Below, in pieces: positions 10,845 through 21,540 of a stretch of 64,000 nt of DNA. The notes below the pieces were generated by a model. It saw nothing but the letters and a program-made list of their open reading frames with translations. It was not told the DNA's origin and searched no databases. The stretch is from Homarus americanus. Its lineage: Eukaryota > Arthropoda > Malacostraca > Decapoda > Nephropidae. The stretch covers positions 13,953,942-14,017,941 of the forward strand of contig NW_024736071.1 of assembly GCF_018991925.1 (NCBI RefSeq). The letters run 5' to 3'. Made by a program: the position numbers and the translations under genes. Each line of letters opens with the position of its first letter. Position 1 is the first letter of the stretch.

Positions 10845-12056
10845 CAGTAGTACCCGATTTACGCGGTCAATTGAACAATTGAACCCACAGGGTACCGCGG
10901 AAACGCGTAAAGTGAACAACAGAACATATGGGATTAATTCCAATAGAGACTGACCCGACCCCCAAACTCCACTTTTTCCGACACAATACCTATGATGTAG
11001 TGAAAATAACATCTAAATTTTATGATGGTATGCTCACACAATTAATATTTAAGAGAAATACAGTCGCCAGGTTAATGTCCATTCAAATAATGGACTCAAA
11101 TCCCCCCCCCCCTCTTCCCAGCTCACTAGCTCCTACCTCTCTGAGAAATGTTTGGGTGAAACCACTAGATTTTAACGTTTAGTAATAAATAATACCTCAG
11201 ACTAAAGTTAGGATAATATAATTGACATTTCTGGATTCCTTGCAGGTCAGGGAATATTTTGAATGTAAATTTCATATATTTTGCACAAACGATAAAATAT
11301 TTGCTTTGTGTAAACCAAATTATTACATTAGATCTAAAATTTGTATGTTTAATGCAAAATCCATGATGTTTATATTCAAAATGATCATCATATTGTAAGA
11401 ATTCCAGCAATGTAAATTATATTCTGGCCGAGTAATTTGTATGAATTTTATGAGCTAAAACAAATATCTTCAGGTAATAAAAAAAAATAATAATATTCTT
11501 CACGACACTATCTGTCAATCAAAATACCCCACCTCCACCCTCCCTCCCTTCCTACCCCCCACCTTCCCTCCCTACCAGAGAAGCGATTGGGAGAAAATAG
11601 TATATTTACATTTTTAGTAATAAATAATAACCCAGACTAAAGTTAGGATAATATAATTGACATTTCTAGATTCCTTGCAGGTCAGGGAATATTTTGAATG
11701 TAAACTTCATTTATTTTGCACAAAAGATAAAATATTTGCTTTGTGTAAACCAAATTATTACATTAGATCTAAAATTTGTATGTCTAATGCAAAATCCATG
11801 ATGTTTATATTCAAAATGATCATCATATTGTAAGAATTCCAGCAATGTAAATTATATTCTGGCAGGGTAATTTGTATGAATTTTATGAGCTAAATAAAAA
11901 AAAATAAAAAATAAATTATACTTCACTGCGTATATGAGTAGTATATGAGTAGATGCACCATGGAAAGTGAAAGTCTGGTTCAAGTCCGGTTCTGGCAAGG
12001 TACCACGTAAATGAGAAATCACAGAAAGTGAAACCGTGTAAAGCGGGGTAATACTG
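10845..12056 (-). mobile_element. Tigger derivative with two palindromic units, inverted
   Basis: Starts CAGTAGTACCCGATTTACGC and ends AAGCGGGGTAATACTG, flanked by TA. Orientation is opposite to the copy at 9017. Palindromic units lie at about 11211-11427 and 11640-11865. Subterminal text AACATATGGGATTAATTCCA is shared with the elements at 31899, 42797, 51985 and, in diverged form, 62705. Confidence 0.85.
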
Positions 12057-12250
12057 TACACACATGTACTACACAAAACTAAAATTTCCATCTCTTGTGC
12101 AAATTTTGTGATGTTTATACTCGAATTAATCACTCTTACAAGGATTCCAGCAATGCAATTTATATTCTGCTAAGTTTAGTCAGCTACATTTAAGAGATAA
12201 AAAAAACAAAGCCTAAAACTACCTTCACCCAGGTTGCGAGGGAGGGAAGT
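12057..12250. repeat. Old palindromic repeat, right piece
   Basis: Contains ACAAGGATTCCAGCAATGCA and a tail matching 8760-8860. It completes the split older element. Confidence 0.6.
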
Positions 12251-12441
12251 TAGTGCCCCCTCATAATTTTGTCTGGACTAAAGGAGGTGCCGGACCATCA
12301 GTTCCCGGATAATCGGTGGTGTACATGTATTACATTGTATCTTATGAACAATGCTTCATGAAATGTTCCTCAAGTTTTGTTTAGGTCATTTCGTGTAGAC
12401 CTGAAGTGTTATAAATAAAAAATGATGTAATTTTTTTTCAG

Positions 12442-12610
12442 AATGCTATGGTTATTGGATATGATACTTACCATGATAAAGCTACAAGAGGACAGTCATA
12501 TGGTGCAGTTGTGTCTTCTACAAATCAGACATGGACACAATACCTATCACAAGTATCATGCCATAGCAGTCAGGAGGAACTTACAAATAATTTTGCTGCA
12601 GGTATAAGAA
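12442..12610 (+). CDS. piwi-like: Piwi exon d (first catalytic Asp)
   Basis: Acceptor T(n)CAG ends at 12441. The exon encodes NAMVIGYDTYHDKATRGQSY, then VVSSTNQTWTQY and CHSSQEELTNNFAAGIR. The first DDH aspartate is at 12463-12465 (GYDTYHD). Two donors are possible: GTATAA at 12602 and GTGAGT at 12611. I chose 12611 because joining to exon e then gives AAGIRNAINRY, which keeps the usual family spacing between the EL motif and YRDG. The shorter choice deletes three residues. Confidence 0.92.
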
Positions 12611-12766
12611 GTGAGTTAACATTATCTTCTTTTTTGTATGAAGGAGCCTACTAATGGTGTTTATTAATCCCTCACCAACCACAGGATTGTCATCATCGGT
12701 TTTGAGTGTCCACATTTTTTATATTGTACACAATTTAATGTTCCACAGGATTCATGTTTCCGTAGC

Positions 12767-13020
12767 CAGTAAACCCCCGATATAATGAACTATAGTATTT
12801 CCACGCTAACTTGGCCCCTAAGCCACACCCCTCTTCTATAAAAATAGCTGATAGATTTAAAGAAAATGTTGGTGTAGCTGTCCATTATTCAAACTAAATA
12901 CAGTATTTTCTTGATTTAATGAACTAATTTGAGCCATCCCTGGTTGTTAGATCAAAATTTCTGCTAAACTGAGCTTTCCGTTATGTTCGTTCAATTTGCT
13001 GAACTATTTCACTAAATAGT
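12767..13020 (+). repeat. Dispersed repeat with Tigger-like end
   Basis: Begins CAGTAAACCCCCGATATAAT, a Tigger-style terminus. The block with TTTCCACGCTAA, AAGCCACACCCCTCTT and TGTCCATTATTCAAACTAAA recurs inverted at about 57835-57965. No ORF. Confidence 0.5.
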
Positions 13021-13119
13021 TGCTTGGTGCATCGGGTTTGTTTACATCTGCTAGTCTGTGTTTTGCCACCACCACATGTGTGGTTCACTGCTACCTCTCG
13101 GTCAGCTAAGTACACTGGA

Positions 13120-13440
13120 GCACCTTAGTCTTTGTCTTTATTCAAGACATCTTCATAGGCAACTGATTTTACAGGGATGGAATGTCAGGTCACCTTTTCT
13201 TGGTTGGGGGATTAGTGGGTCTCATGACCTGAAGATGTCTTGAATAAGCACGAAAGCTAAAGTATTTTTTGGGGGACCTGACCTGACTTAATGCAGTGTT
13301 AGGTGGGGGATTAGTTGTCTCATATTTCTGACCTGATGGAATGTCAGGTCACCCTTTCTTTGGTGGGGGATTAGTGGGTCTCATGACCTGAAGATGTCTG
13401 AATAAAAATTAAAGACGAAACCTTAAGTATTTTTAAGGAG
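13120..13440 (+). mobile_element. Penelope-type terminal repeats with hammerhead-like motif
   Basis: An inverted copy (TTATTCAAGACATCTTCATA at 13138) and two direct copies (CTGAAGATGTCTTGAATAAG at 13229; CTGAAGATGTCTGAATAAAA at 13388) of the motif found next to the Penelope GIY-YIG fragment at 47.1-47.7 kb. The direct copies continue to GAAAGCTAAAGTA and GAAACCTTAAGTA. The pattern CTGAnGA, GTC...GAC helix, GAAA matches the core of the hammerhead ribozymes known from Penelope-like elements; helices I and III are weak here. Text between motifs (ATGTCAGGTCACC, GGGGGATTAGTGGGTCTCAT) is duplicated. Confidence 0.6.
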
Positions 13441-13675
13441 ATTGTGATAAGCATAAATGAGCGAAGTTGTATCTCTTTAACAATACATTACATAATATTT
13501 TAAAATATGGAGTGAGAAAGCAGAAAGGTGTGAGTGATTAGAAAGATAGAGTGGCACCATGTTGCCAAGCTCTCCTCAACAGCTGGTGTTTATCTTGCCA
13601 CCAGGCAGTAACACAACAAGACCCTCACTGGATGCATGTTGTCTTAATTCCTCTGTGTGTGTGTGTGTCAGGAAC

Positions 13676-14001
13676 ACACCCCAACATCACATACACACAC
13701 CCCCCAACACACCCACCCTCCAACATCACACACACACCCTCCAACATCACCAACACACACACTCCAATACCACCAACACACACACACCCCCTCCAACATC
13801 ACCAACACACACCCTCCAACACCACCAACACACACCCTCCAACACCACCAACACACACCCTCCAACACCACCAACACACACCCTCCAACACCACCAACAC
13901 ACACACCCTCCAATACCACCAACACACACACCCTCCAATACCACCAACACACACACCCTCCAATACCTCCAAGACACACACCCTCCAATACCTCCAACAC
14001 A
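13676..14001 (+). repeat. CA-rich minisatellite, left block
   Basis: Tandem units close to ACACACCCTCCAACACCACC with period about 20-23 bp. Open frames on both strands (repeating H-T-P-S-N-T-T-N or C-V-G-G-V-G-G) are compositional artefacts. The same minisatellite resumes at 16984, on the other side of the retroelement. Confidence 0.92.
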
Positions 14002-16983
14002 TATGTCAACAGTCTGAACCAACACACATCCCTCAGCAAAGCCTGGAAAGACATAAACATAATCAGAGGTAAAAACAGAAGACACGTCTCCCATCCAAAC
14101 CCTCTGCAAAAGTCGAATGAGCTAATAACAAAGTGGGCTCATGTGTCGAGCTATGACATGTTACCAGCTAGGACTCGGGGACTCCTTGATGCGAAGTCTG
14201 TAGAGAGAAGTAAACTTATTAGCTTTATGCTGGGCAAACAGCACGATGAGTGTGATGTTCCATATACTGAGTGGGAGCTTGACGCCGCCCTCGCCAGGGG
14301 TAGGTCTACTTCCCCTGGAGAGGACGGAGTCACCTACAACATCATTAGACTACTAAGGCGCGTGCCAGGCAATCCATTGTTGGTATTGTACAATATGAGT
14401 CATGCCGAGGGCCAACTACCCACATCATGGACCAGCAGTATTGTTGTACCAATACCGAAACCAGGACAGCCTGATGCCTTTCGTCCCATATCACTAACCA
14501 GCTGCCTGTGTAAAACCTTTGAGAGGATGGTTCTTGGCAGACTCTTATATAGAATCAGAGAACACATGTCTCCTAACATAAATGGCTTCACCCATGGTAA
14601 AGGTGTACATAATTGCATCACCACATTCCTAACTGTGCATGGTGATGAAAGGCACAGATACACCACATTTCTTGACCTAAAAGCTGCATTTGATATTGCC
14701 AATAGGCAACTGATATTGTACGAACTAGCCAAAATGGATATAGGAGGTAGGCTGTTACACTGGATAAGTGGTTACCTAACCAACAGAAGGGCTGCTGCAC
14801 TGTTTCAGGGTTACAAAAGTGAAGTTAAAGATATGCAACTTGGTACCCCTCAAGGTGGAGTACTTAGCCCCACTTTGTTCAATGTTCTTATGAATGCATT
14901 ATTAAATTTAATACCAGACAACCCCAGCAATATCTCAATCAGCTATGCTGATGATATTCTTATACATACTAAAACTCATCGTGAAATGCAAACCACCCTG
15001 AACCATGTATACGCAGCCTGTGAACACCTCGGTCTTATTATCTCCACTGACAAAACTAAGGTGTTCAACAAACAAGCTGGTAACCGCAAACGCGGCCCCG
15101 CCAAGTTCAAGATAGGTAACAACACTATTGACTATGTTTCTTCTTTTAAATATCTTGGTGTTTCCGTCCCTTGTACCCTACCTGCCATACAACAGCTAAC
15201 CCGCCAATGTACTGACAGACTGAGACCTCTTAGAAGTGTAGCGGGGTACAGCCCGCACTATGGTGCTAATATTAGAATTGTTAAAACAATGTACCTAGGC
15301 TATATAAGATCTCTGATAGATTACCACGCACCAGCCCTGGTCATTCGTGACGGGAAAGGCGTTGACAAGCTCGAGAAAATGCAAAATAAAGCCCTCAGAA
15401 TTATCCTAGGATGTCCCATGAGCACTAAAGTACTTAATATGAGGAAAGAACTAGGTATACCCAGTGTTAAAGATAGAATAATTGAAGTCAACCTCATGAT
15501 AGCCCTGAGGCTTCTGCGTGGTGATCCTGATAACATTGTTTCCTTAAAATTGCTAGAATGTATGAACCATGGGACTACTGAGTCTAAATGGATCCAAACT
15601 ACAGCTACACATATGAAGATGTTTGGACTAGACCACCTGTACAAAGTTGAGACACAACAGCGCTTCCTGCCACCCTGGCGGACAGTTCCCTTCGATATCA
15701 CAATACCGACGTATCCGCCTAAAAAATTAATTATACAAAGCATTTATCTCCAACACACTGCCAAATTGAGAGCTCTTGAACACATACACACTCTACAGAC
15801 TGATGATAATATCACACAGACCATCTACACTGATGGATCTCTAAACACCGCCTGTGGGAGGGCTGGAAGTGCTATTGTTGTGACTCAACCTGACAGTAAT
15901 ATAATTGAGAAAGGAGTTAGAATTAACAACTGGGCATCCACTCTACAAACTGAATTAGTTGCCATACTCAGCTATTAAATTCATTGAAACCACTGTTACT
16001 GACAGTCTCATCATCACTGACTCTCTATCCTCACTACTTGCCCTTGGTACCCTCGACTCAGGTTGTCACGCTCTTGTCTCTGAAGCCAGACACAAATATG
16101 CGTGCCTTGTTGACCGGGGTGTCAGGGTCAAACTGTTGTGGATCCCCTCTCACATAGGCCTCATAAAACATGACAGAGTTGATGCCCTCGCCAAACTCGC
16201 GTCTAACAAAGACACCGTTGAATACAATTTGGGTCTGTCAAAAAGAACCCTTAAAACTGTAATTAGGAGAGAACTTATTGATGAGTTTGACGCAAGTAGA
16301 CAAGTGCAAACAGGCACTAGTCGATCCATAGGTTACCATGATGAGATGTATCAAGTGAAACATGTATATGGAGCAAGTAACAAGATCACTAGATTACAAG
16401 ATGATGTAACCGCTAGATTAAGGTTAGGATATAAGTACCTTTGACAGTATGTTCCTCAAGCAGATGTAAACAAAACTAAATGTAAAGTGTGTGGCCATAC
16501 ATATGGCCACACACTTGAACACTACGTCCTCGACTGTGTGAAGATAGAACCTTTTAGGGACAGGTCCAAGCACACTGTGTGTGAAATGGCACAACACTTC
16601 ATCTCTAATGGAAAGATAGCCGACATATTAAGATTGTATCCACTTTTTTGCACTTAGTAACTATCAATTCTCATGTACAGAACCAAATACGCAATGTGCT
16701 TGAATACCTCCCACGTAAATGTGAATAACAAAGTGTGAGGCCAGACATACTGCCTCACACGCCTGTTCTCACGCATTTGTGAATAAGTTACCCTTTATGT
16801 ATAGAACTAAACAAATAATGTAAATGAAATACTGTGTAACTTTCAGTGCCATAATATCCTGACAACGGGGGTTAATTATAATGACCCTTTGTAAACCCTA
16901 CTCTGTAATCCTTTTGCGCTACCGCTCACAGGATGAGTGTGGGGTGCACAATAAAGTAGCCGCTGGAAGCGGCAAAATCAATC
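14002..16983 (+). mobile_element. 5'-truncated non-LTR retrotransposon (RT plus RNase H)
   Basis: A single ORF2-like protein fragment with RT, RNase H and a terminal CCHC, followed by a 3' UTR ending near AATAAAGTAGCCGCTGGAAG and a TCAATCA tail. It is embedded between two blocks of the same minisatellite. The apurinic endonuclease and ORF1 are absent, consistent with 5' truncation. RNase H placed after RT points to the I/LOA/R1-like groups; the clade needs a tree. Confidence 0.8.
14010..16657 (+). pseudogene. Reverse transcriptase / RNase H ORF2 (broken)
   Basis: RT motifs in order: YTTFLDLKAAFD (motif A Asp), GTPQGGVLSPTLFN (motif B) and SYADDILIH (motif C). Then RNase H with IYTDGSLN, QTELVAI, IITDSLSSL and RVDALAKLAS, supplying its acidic residues. 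The C-terminus has C-x2-C and H-x4-C (CKVCGHTYGHTLEHYVLDC). Damage: a one-base frameshift near 15965-15975 inside RNase H and an in-frame TGA at 16442 where Trp is expected. The ORF apparently opens inside the minisatellite, so that start is not biological. It is probably dead but only lightly mutated, so fairly young. Confidence 0.88.
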
Positions 16984-17515
16984 AACACACACACACACAC
17001 CCTCCAATACCACCAACACACACACCCTCCAATACCACCAACACACTCACCCTCCAACACCACCAACACACACCCTCCAACACCACCAACACACACACCC
17101 AACCCACCACACCTCCAACACACGCCACCAACACACACACCCTCCAACACACACGCCACCAACACACACACTACCAACACACACCTCACCACCTCAACAT
17201 CACCAACACACACCCTAACACCACAACACACACACACACCCTCCAACACCACCAACACACACACCACTCACAACACTCCAACACCACCAACACACACACA
17301 CCCTCCAACACCACCAACACACAACCTCCAACACCACCAACACACACCCACCAACACTACATCCAATACCTCCACACTCCAACACACACACCCTCCAGCA
17401 CCACCAACACACACACACCCTCCAATACCTCCAACACACACACCCTCCAACACACACCCTCCAACACACACCCTCCAACACCACCAACACACACCCTACA
17501 ACACCACCAACACAC
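16984..17515 (+). repeat. CA-rich minisatellite, right block
   Basis: Same unit family as 13676-14001 (CACCCTCCAACACCACCAAC), with more degenerate units. It ends just before a Tigger-A element at 17550. Confidence 0.9.
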
Positions 17516-17549
17516 ATGCTTTATCATTGATGATATAAGATATTAAATA

Positions 17550-18380
17550 CAGTGACCCCTCGTTTAACGAACACCTCGGTTAACGAAATTTTGGTTAACG
17601 AACTGCCTTCCATAAGGATCTTCAATTCGGTTAACAAACAAAAATTCGGTTAACGAATTTCTTACGAACCGACCTCAACATGTTTTCGCTTGCACTGACC
17701 GGGCAACCAGCTTTAGTATCAGTCCGCCAATACATTAATCGGTTCTAGGGCTTAAATTCCTTACTATTTTAGTAAATATCAAGAAGTTTATACTATTCAA
17801 TAATTTTAAAAGTTTAATATTCAATTTTTTAGTCATTTTAACAATTATTGAACATAATTGAAGGTAAAGTGACTAGTTTAATGCGCGGCATCCAGCCTCT
17901 TAACACAGCAAACAGGCGTTAGTCTCTCTCTGTTTTCACTGGAGGTAACATCTTGCTTGAGACTCTCTTCAACTAAACGCTTTTTTTCTGTGTTTCCAAG
18001 CAAATTATTGGTCATTTTGAAATATAATTTACATATTGACAATATATAATGCAGTGCAGTGTTGATTTAAAGAAAATAATCTTGAAATACACCAGGAGAA
18101 CTAAAATTTTATGGGTGAAATGGTGCCATGGGGTGACTTCTCTTCCACCCCAATGACTTCTCTTCTTCCTTCTCCTCCACCCCCATTCTAATTCCCATCA
18201 TCATCGTCATCATCCAGGAGCCTTCTACATACACACCTCAAAGTAAGTGAACTTTTCTACCATTTTTGTTGAATTTAGGAAATTTTCGGTGAGCTGGAAC
18301 CAATTACCAAAAAACCCATTGAAACAATGGTTTCGGTTTACGAACGACCTTCTGGAACGGATTGAGTTCGTTAAACGAGT
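17550..18380. mobile_element. Tigger-A MITE, inverted, right end lost
   Basis: Starts CAGTGACCCCTCGTTTAACG after TA. Content is the reverse-orientation equivalent of the copy at 4241 through TTGAGTTCGTTAAACGAG at 18380, where the last TIR bases are missing and another repeat begins. No ORF. Confidence 0.85.
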
Positions 18381-18394
18381 TCGTTGTTTTACTA

Positions 18395-18775
18395 AAGAAA
18401 AAAGCCGTTTTTTCTAAAAACCAGTTTTTGTGACATAGCCCAGAAGGCGACGCCTAGCTTATACCTAGGTATGTTAATGCCAAGCAATGACTCGCTAGGC
18501 CAACATACAGGCAATTAAAACATCTAATAATTACTTATTAAGTAATATTAGGAGGACACTTCGCTACCTGGCATTTAATTGCAATTCTCGAAGCCCCCTC
18601 CTTCACCCCCCGTCATACGCACTGCCACCATCATCTCTTGCCTTAGAGCAAGCAGTAAACAAAAGTCTACTCTCGAGGGGTGGAGATGGTGGGTTATCGG
18701 TGTCGCATTCTGGGCTATATCACAAAAATTGTTTTTTAGAAAAAAACCCAGCATTTTATTCAACCCAGAATGTGA
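18395..18775. mobile_element. Palindromic MITE (AATATTAGGAGGACAC family)
   Basis: Ends form a long imperfect inverted repeat: TTTTTGTGACATAGCCCAGA at 18424 mirrors TCTGGGCTATATCACAAAAA at 18709. The interior has TACCTAGGTATGTTAATGCC and TTAGGAGGACACTTCGCTAC, shared with copies at about 28806-29170 (inverted), 40215-40418 and 58690-59098. Non-coding; superfamily not determined. Confidence 0.75.
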
Positions 18776-19029
18776 CGCTTAGCTCGAATACCCTAGCAGG
18801 AGGTGGAGAGGGAGGTGATGTTGCATACAAGGCTCCGCTAGCTTAGGTCCAGATTATGTTTATAAGCCGTTTGGAAGATTTCCAAAATTAGGAACATTTA
18901 CCGGAAGGTAAAATGTTAATTTACATATCTCAATGAGGATTCTCACTTTATTTTGATGAGGAACAAGGTCCTGGTTGTGGAGATTGACTAGGTGGGGGAG
19001 GGAACCCCAGCACCACCACATGTGAAGCA

Positions 19030-19660
19030 TCTTTCAGAGATAGATGAAGATAGCTGTCTTTGAAAGTTTTGAAGATCTCCAAAACCCCATTTCCTTGATC
19101 TAACTGAGGCTCATATGCCACAGAAAAGTCACAGACCCTGCGTATTTTCTGGTGTCATGTGCCAAAAATTTCTTGCCAGGATCTGCTTGTTTCACTAATT
19201 GAGATAAAGATTATGTCATTTGACTAGAAGACAATTTCTTTCCATCCCTGGATGAGAAAACATCGGGGCCTCGATTAGGGAATCTGGTTAATCATTCCTG
19301 AAGATTTTTAACTGGGCACAATATATGAGGAACCCTTGTCTCACCCATTAGGCATTTTATCCTAATAGGTTGAGCTTGAAAATCTTCCCTTTCATTTTTT
19401 ATTAGGATCTCTGTAGGAAAAGGGGTAACATCCTCCTCAGAAAACACCAATAATGATGGATTATTGGAAATTGAAATCAGTTCACTGATTCTCATACCTG
19501 TTGCTATTACTGGAAGGAAGGCTGCCTTCTGGAGTAATTTATCCCTGTTCAGATTTATATTGTAATTAGGCCACATAAGAAATTTAGTAACTTTTTCCAG
19601 AGACCAGGGTGGGATTCTCTTAAGCCAAGGGGGGGTCTCTGAATGAAAAAGGACCATTTG
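19030..19660 (-). pseudogene. DIRS tyrosine recombinase
   Basis: The minus strand gives ATGMRISELISIS around 19477-19510, the box I arginine motif of tyrosine recombinases. Further on, in other frames, HDTRK (about 19142-19160) matches the box II H-x-x-R motif and DSYLHL (about 19039-19061) supplies a candidate nucleophilic tyrosine in the right place. Frame changes between these motifs mean the gene is broken. The enzyme class would integrate a circular DNA intermediate by site-specific recombination. Confidence 0.75.
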
Positions 19661-19913
19661 AGCATTTGATAAATCCTTGGTTTCAAAGTAATATTAAAAT
19701 CCCATGCCAGAGGGTCAACCAATGCTGATTTATAAGACGCAATTGTTTATCCTTGAAGGCCTTTAACTCTGAAGAGAAATTCTAAAAATTCTCACACAAC
19801 TGTTTCCGACAATGAATCTGGAGTTGTTAACTTGATAAATTGTTGATAAAGTTTCCAAGCTTTCTCATATTAAATAGAAGTTTGGGGTCTATGACCTGCT
19901 AATACTTGGTTAG

Positions 19914-20300
19914 CTATATTGGAATTACCCAACAACCTATGTAAACTCCTTTTGAGAAACTCCAAGCGTGAAGTGCCAAGGATATGTTAAACTGAGAATG
20001 CAGTACCTGGTCTAGACATCCTTGTTGCAATTGTAGTGGATGTGAGCACCAGTCCAGCAGATCCATGCACCAAGGTTGTAGGATCCAATATGGTGCAATT
20101 AAGAGGACCTTGCCTTGGAAGGATCTGAGTTTGTGAACCACTTTGGGCAATATTTTCACAGGTGGGAACAGATAGATTGAATTCCAAAGGTTCCAATCTA
20201 AGAGTAGAGCATTTCCTAAAAGATTCGACCTCTCCAGAGATGCATAAAGTGGCATCTGTGACTTTTTAGGTAGGCAAAGAGATCTATTTTGGAGTTCCAA
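19914..20300 (-). pseudogene. DIRS region between RNase H and recombinase
   Basis: The minus-strand frame carries NSIYLFPPVKILPKVVHKL and VLLIAPYWILQPW, a stretch I recognise as typical of DIRS polyproteins just after RNase H. Shifted in frame relative to the upstream RT/RNase H block. Confidence 0.65.
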
Positions 20301-20389
20301 ACTTCATCACTAGACTCATGAACTCTGATACCTTTAGGGACCATTCTGTTTCCGTCGATACTGGCCGGAGACGGGACAGCCCATCTGCC

Positions 20390-21540
20390 TAATTGTTTTG
20401 TACTCCCAGTATATAAGTTGCTTTGAGGTAAAGTGTTTGTGTTACATAAATTTTTAAAAAATTTTCTGACAGTTGTAGAAGGGGCCAAGACCTTGTTGAC
20501 CCTTGATGATCGAGACAAAACACTGCCGTTTTGTTGTCTATGGCAAACAGGATCGTCATATTCTGTAAATTTGGGTTTGCTGACAAACAGAATGGGGCTA
20601 CTGCTAATTCTTTTATATTTATGTGTTTGTCCCAAAGGAAGTTGCTCCACTTCCCTTGACTAAATTCCCCTTTTGAGGAATGGTATCCCCATCCTATTTC
20701 TGACACATCCGTACAAACGACCAAACCTGTTTGAGGCGGAATCCAGGGAGAGGAACCGATTAGATTGTCTAACGTTGTCCACCATAACAGATGATTCTTG
20801 ATCTGAATAGGGAGAGAAGAAGCAATATTTCTGCTTCTGTGAAGCAACTTCGAGCCCAGATGAGATAGTTGCTTTTTCCTTAACTTCCAAATGGAACCAC
20901 TATTGTGGCAAAATTCAACAGACCCAGAAGTTTTCCCAATCATGCCAAAAAACCTTGTGCTTTACACAAAAGGCTTCTACTTGGTTTATCACTTCTGTTA
21001 CTTTGCTTCTAGTAGACTGACTGACTGCTGATTTGTATCCCACTGGAGACCTAACCAATCCAATTTGACATGGTATTAAATTTGATTTGACCTGGTTTAT
21101 CTTTAATCCTAGGTTTTGAAATAGTACGTTGGGTCGCCCTTTGACAATCTTCGAAAGAGTTTCCCACTATCAGCCAATCGTCTAGATAAGCAAAGGTTCT
21201 TATGCCCTCCTTCGCAAGGATCTTTCTGGGGATGTTCGCCAGTTTTGTAAATACTTTTAGCGCAATCGTCAGGCCGAATGGCATCACTGTGAATTGATAA
21301 CTTACATCCCCCACAACACTAGAAACTTTCTGTACGTGGGAGCAACAGGAACGTGATAATAGGCATCTTCGAGATCCAAGCATTGGGCGGAAGTAGATGC
21401 CTCAGATGATCGTAAGTGAGCATCTTGAAACTTTTTTTGTAATAAATGTGTTCAGGACTGAACGATCCAAAATCCATCTCAATTTGTCGCTGCCTTTCTT
21501 GGGGACTGGAAATAAGCGAGACGTGAAACATTTTTCTGAC
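20390..21540 (-). pseudogene. DIRS reverse transcriptase / RNase H
   Basis: RT motif A reads LDLEDAYYHVPVAP (about 21330-21385), then FTVMPFGLTIALKVFTKLA and the catalytic YLDDWLIVG at about 21167-21198. RNase H follows with CTDVSEIGWGYH, NIKELAV and FAIDNKTAV. The motifs sit in different frames, so several indels have accumulated. The Y-L-D-D box and the 'MPFGL' spacing fit DIRS better than LTR elements. Confidence 0.82.

Larger units (their letters stand above)
6273..12321 (-). mobile_element. TIR element carrying a large ORF, with nested insertions
   Basis: Starts CACCACCGATTTTCCGG at 6273 and ends CCGGATAATCGGTGGTG at 12321, each flanked by TA. The inner part 6273-8710 holds the 6705-8475 gene. 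From about 8711 to 12250 it is interrupted by an old palindromic repeat, itself interrupted by two younger Tigger derivatives (9017-10646, 10845-12056). A GTGCCCCCT-like string (CTGCCCCCTAAT near 8698, GTGCCCCCTCAT near 12252) lies on both sides of the nested block. Assigning both ends to one element is inference. Confidence 0.6.

Noticed and set aside
13676..14001. CRISPR-like regular spacing of short repeats
   Set aside because: Units are contiguous with no unique spacers, the genome is eukaryotic, and there are no cas genes. It is a minisatellite.
13551..14072. His-Thr-Pro and Cys-Val-Gly-Gly repeat ORFs (also 16881-17546)
   Set aside because: Translations of the CA-rich minisatellite in several frames and on both strands.
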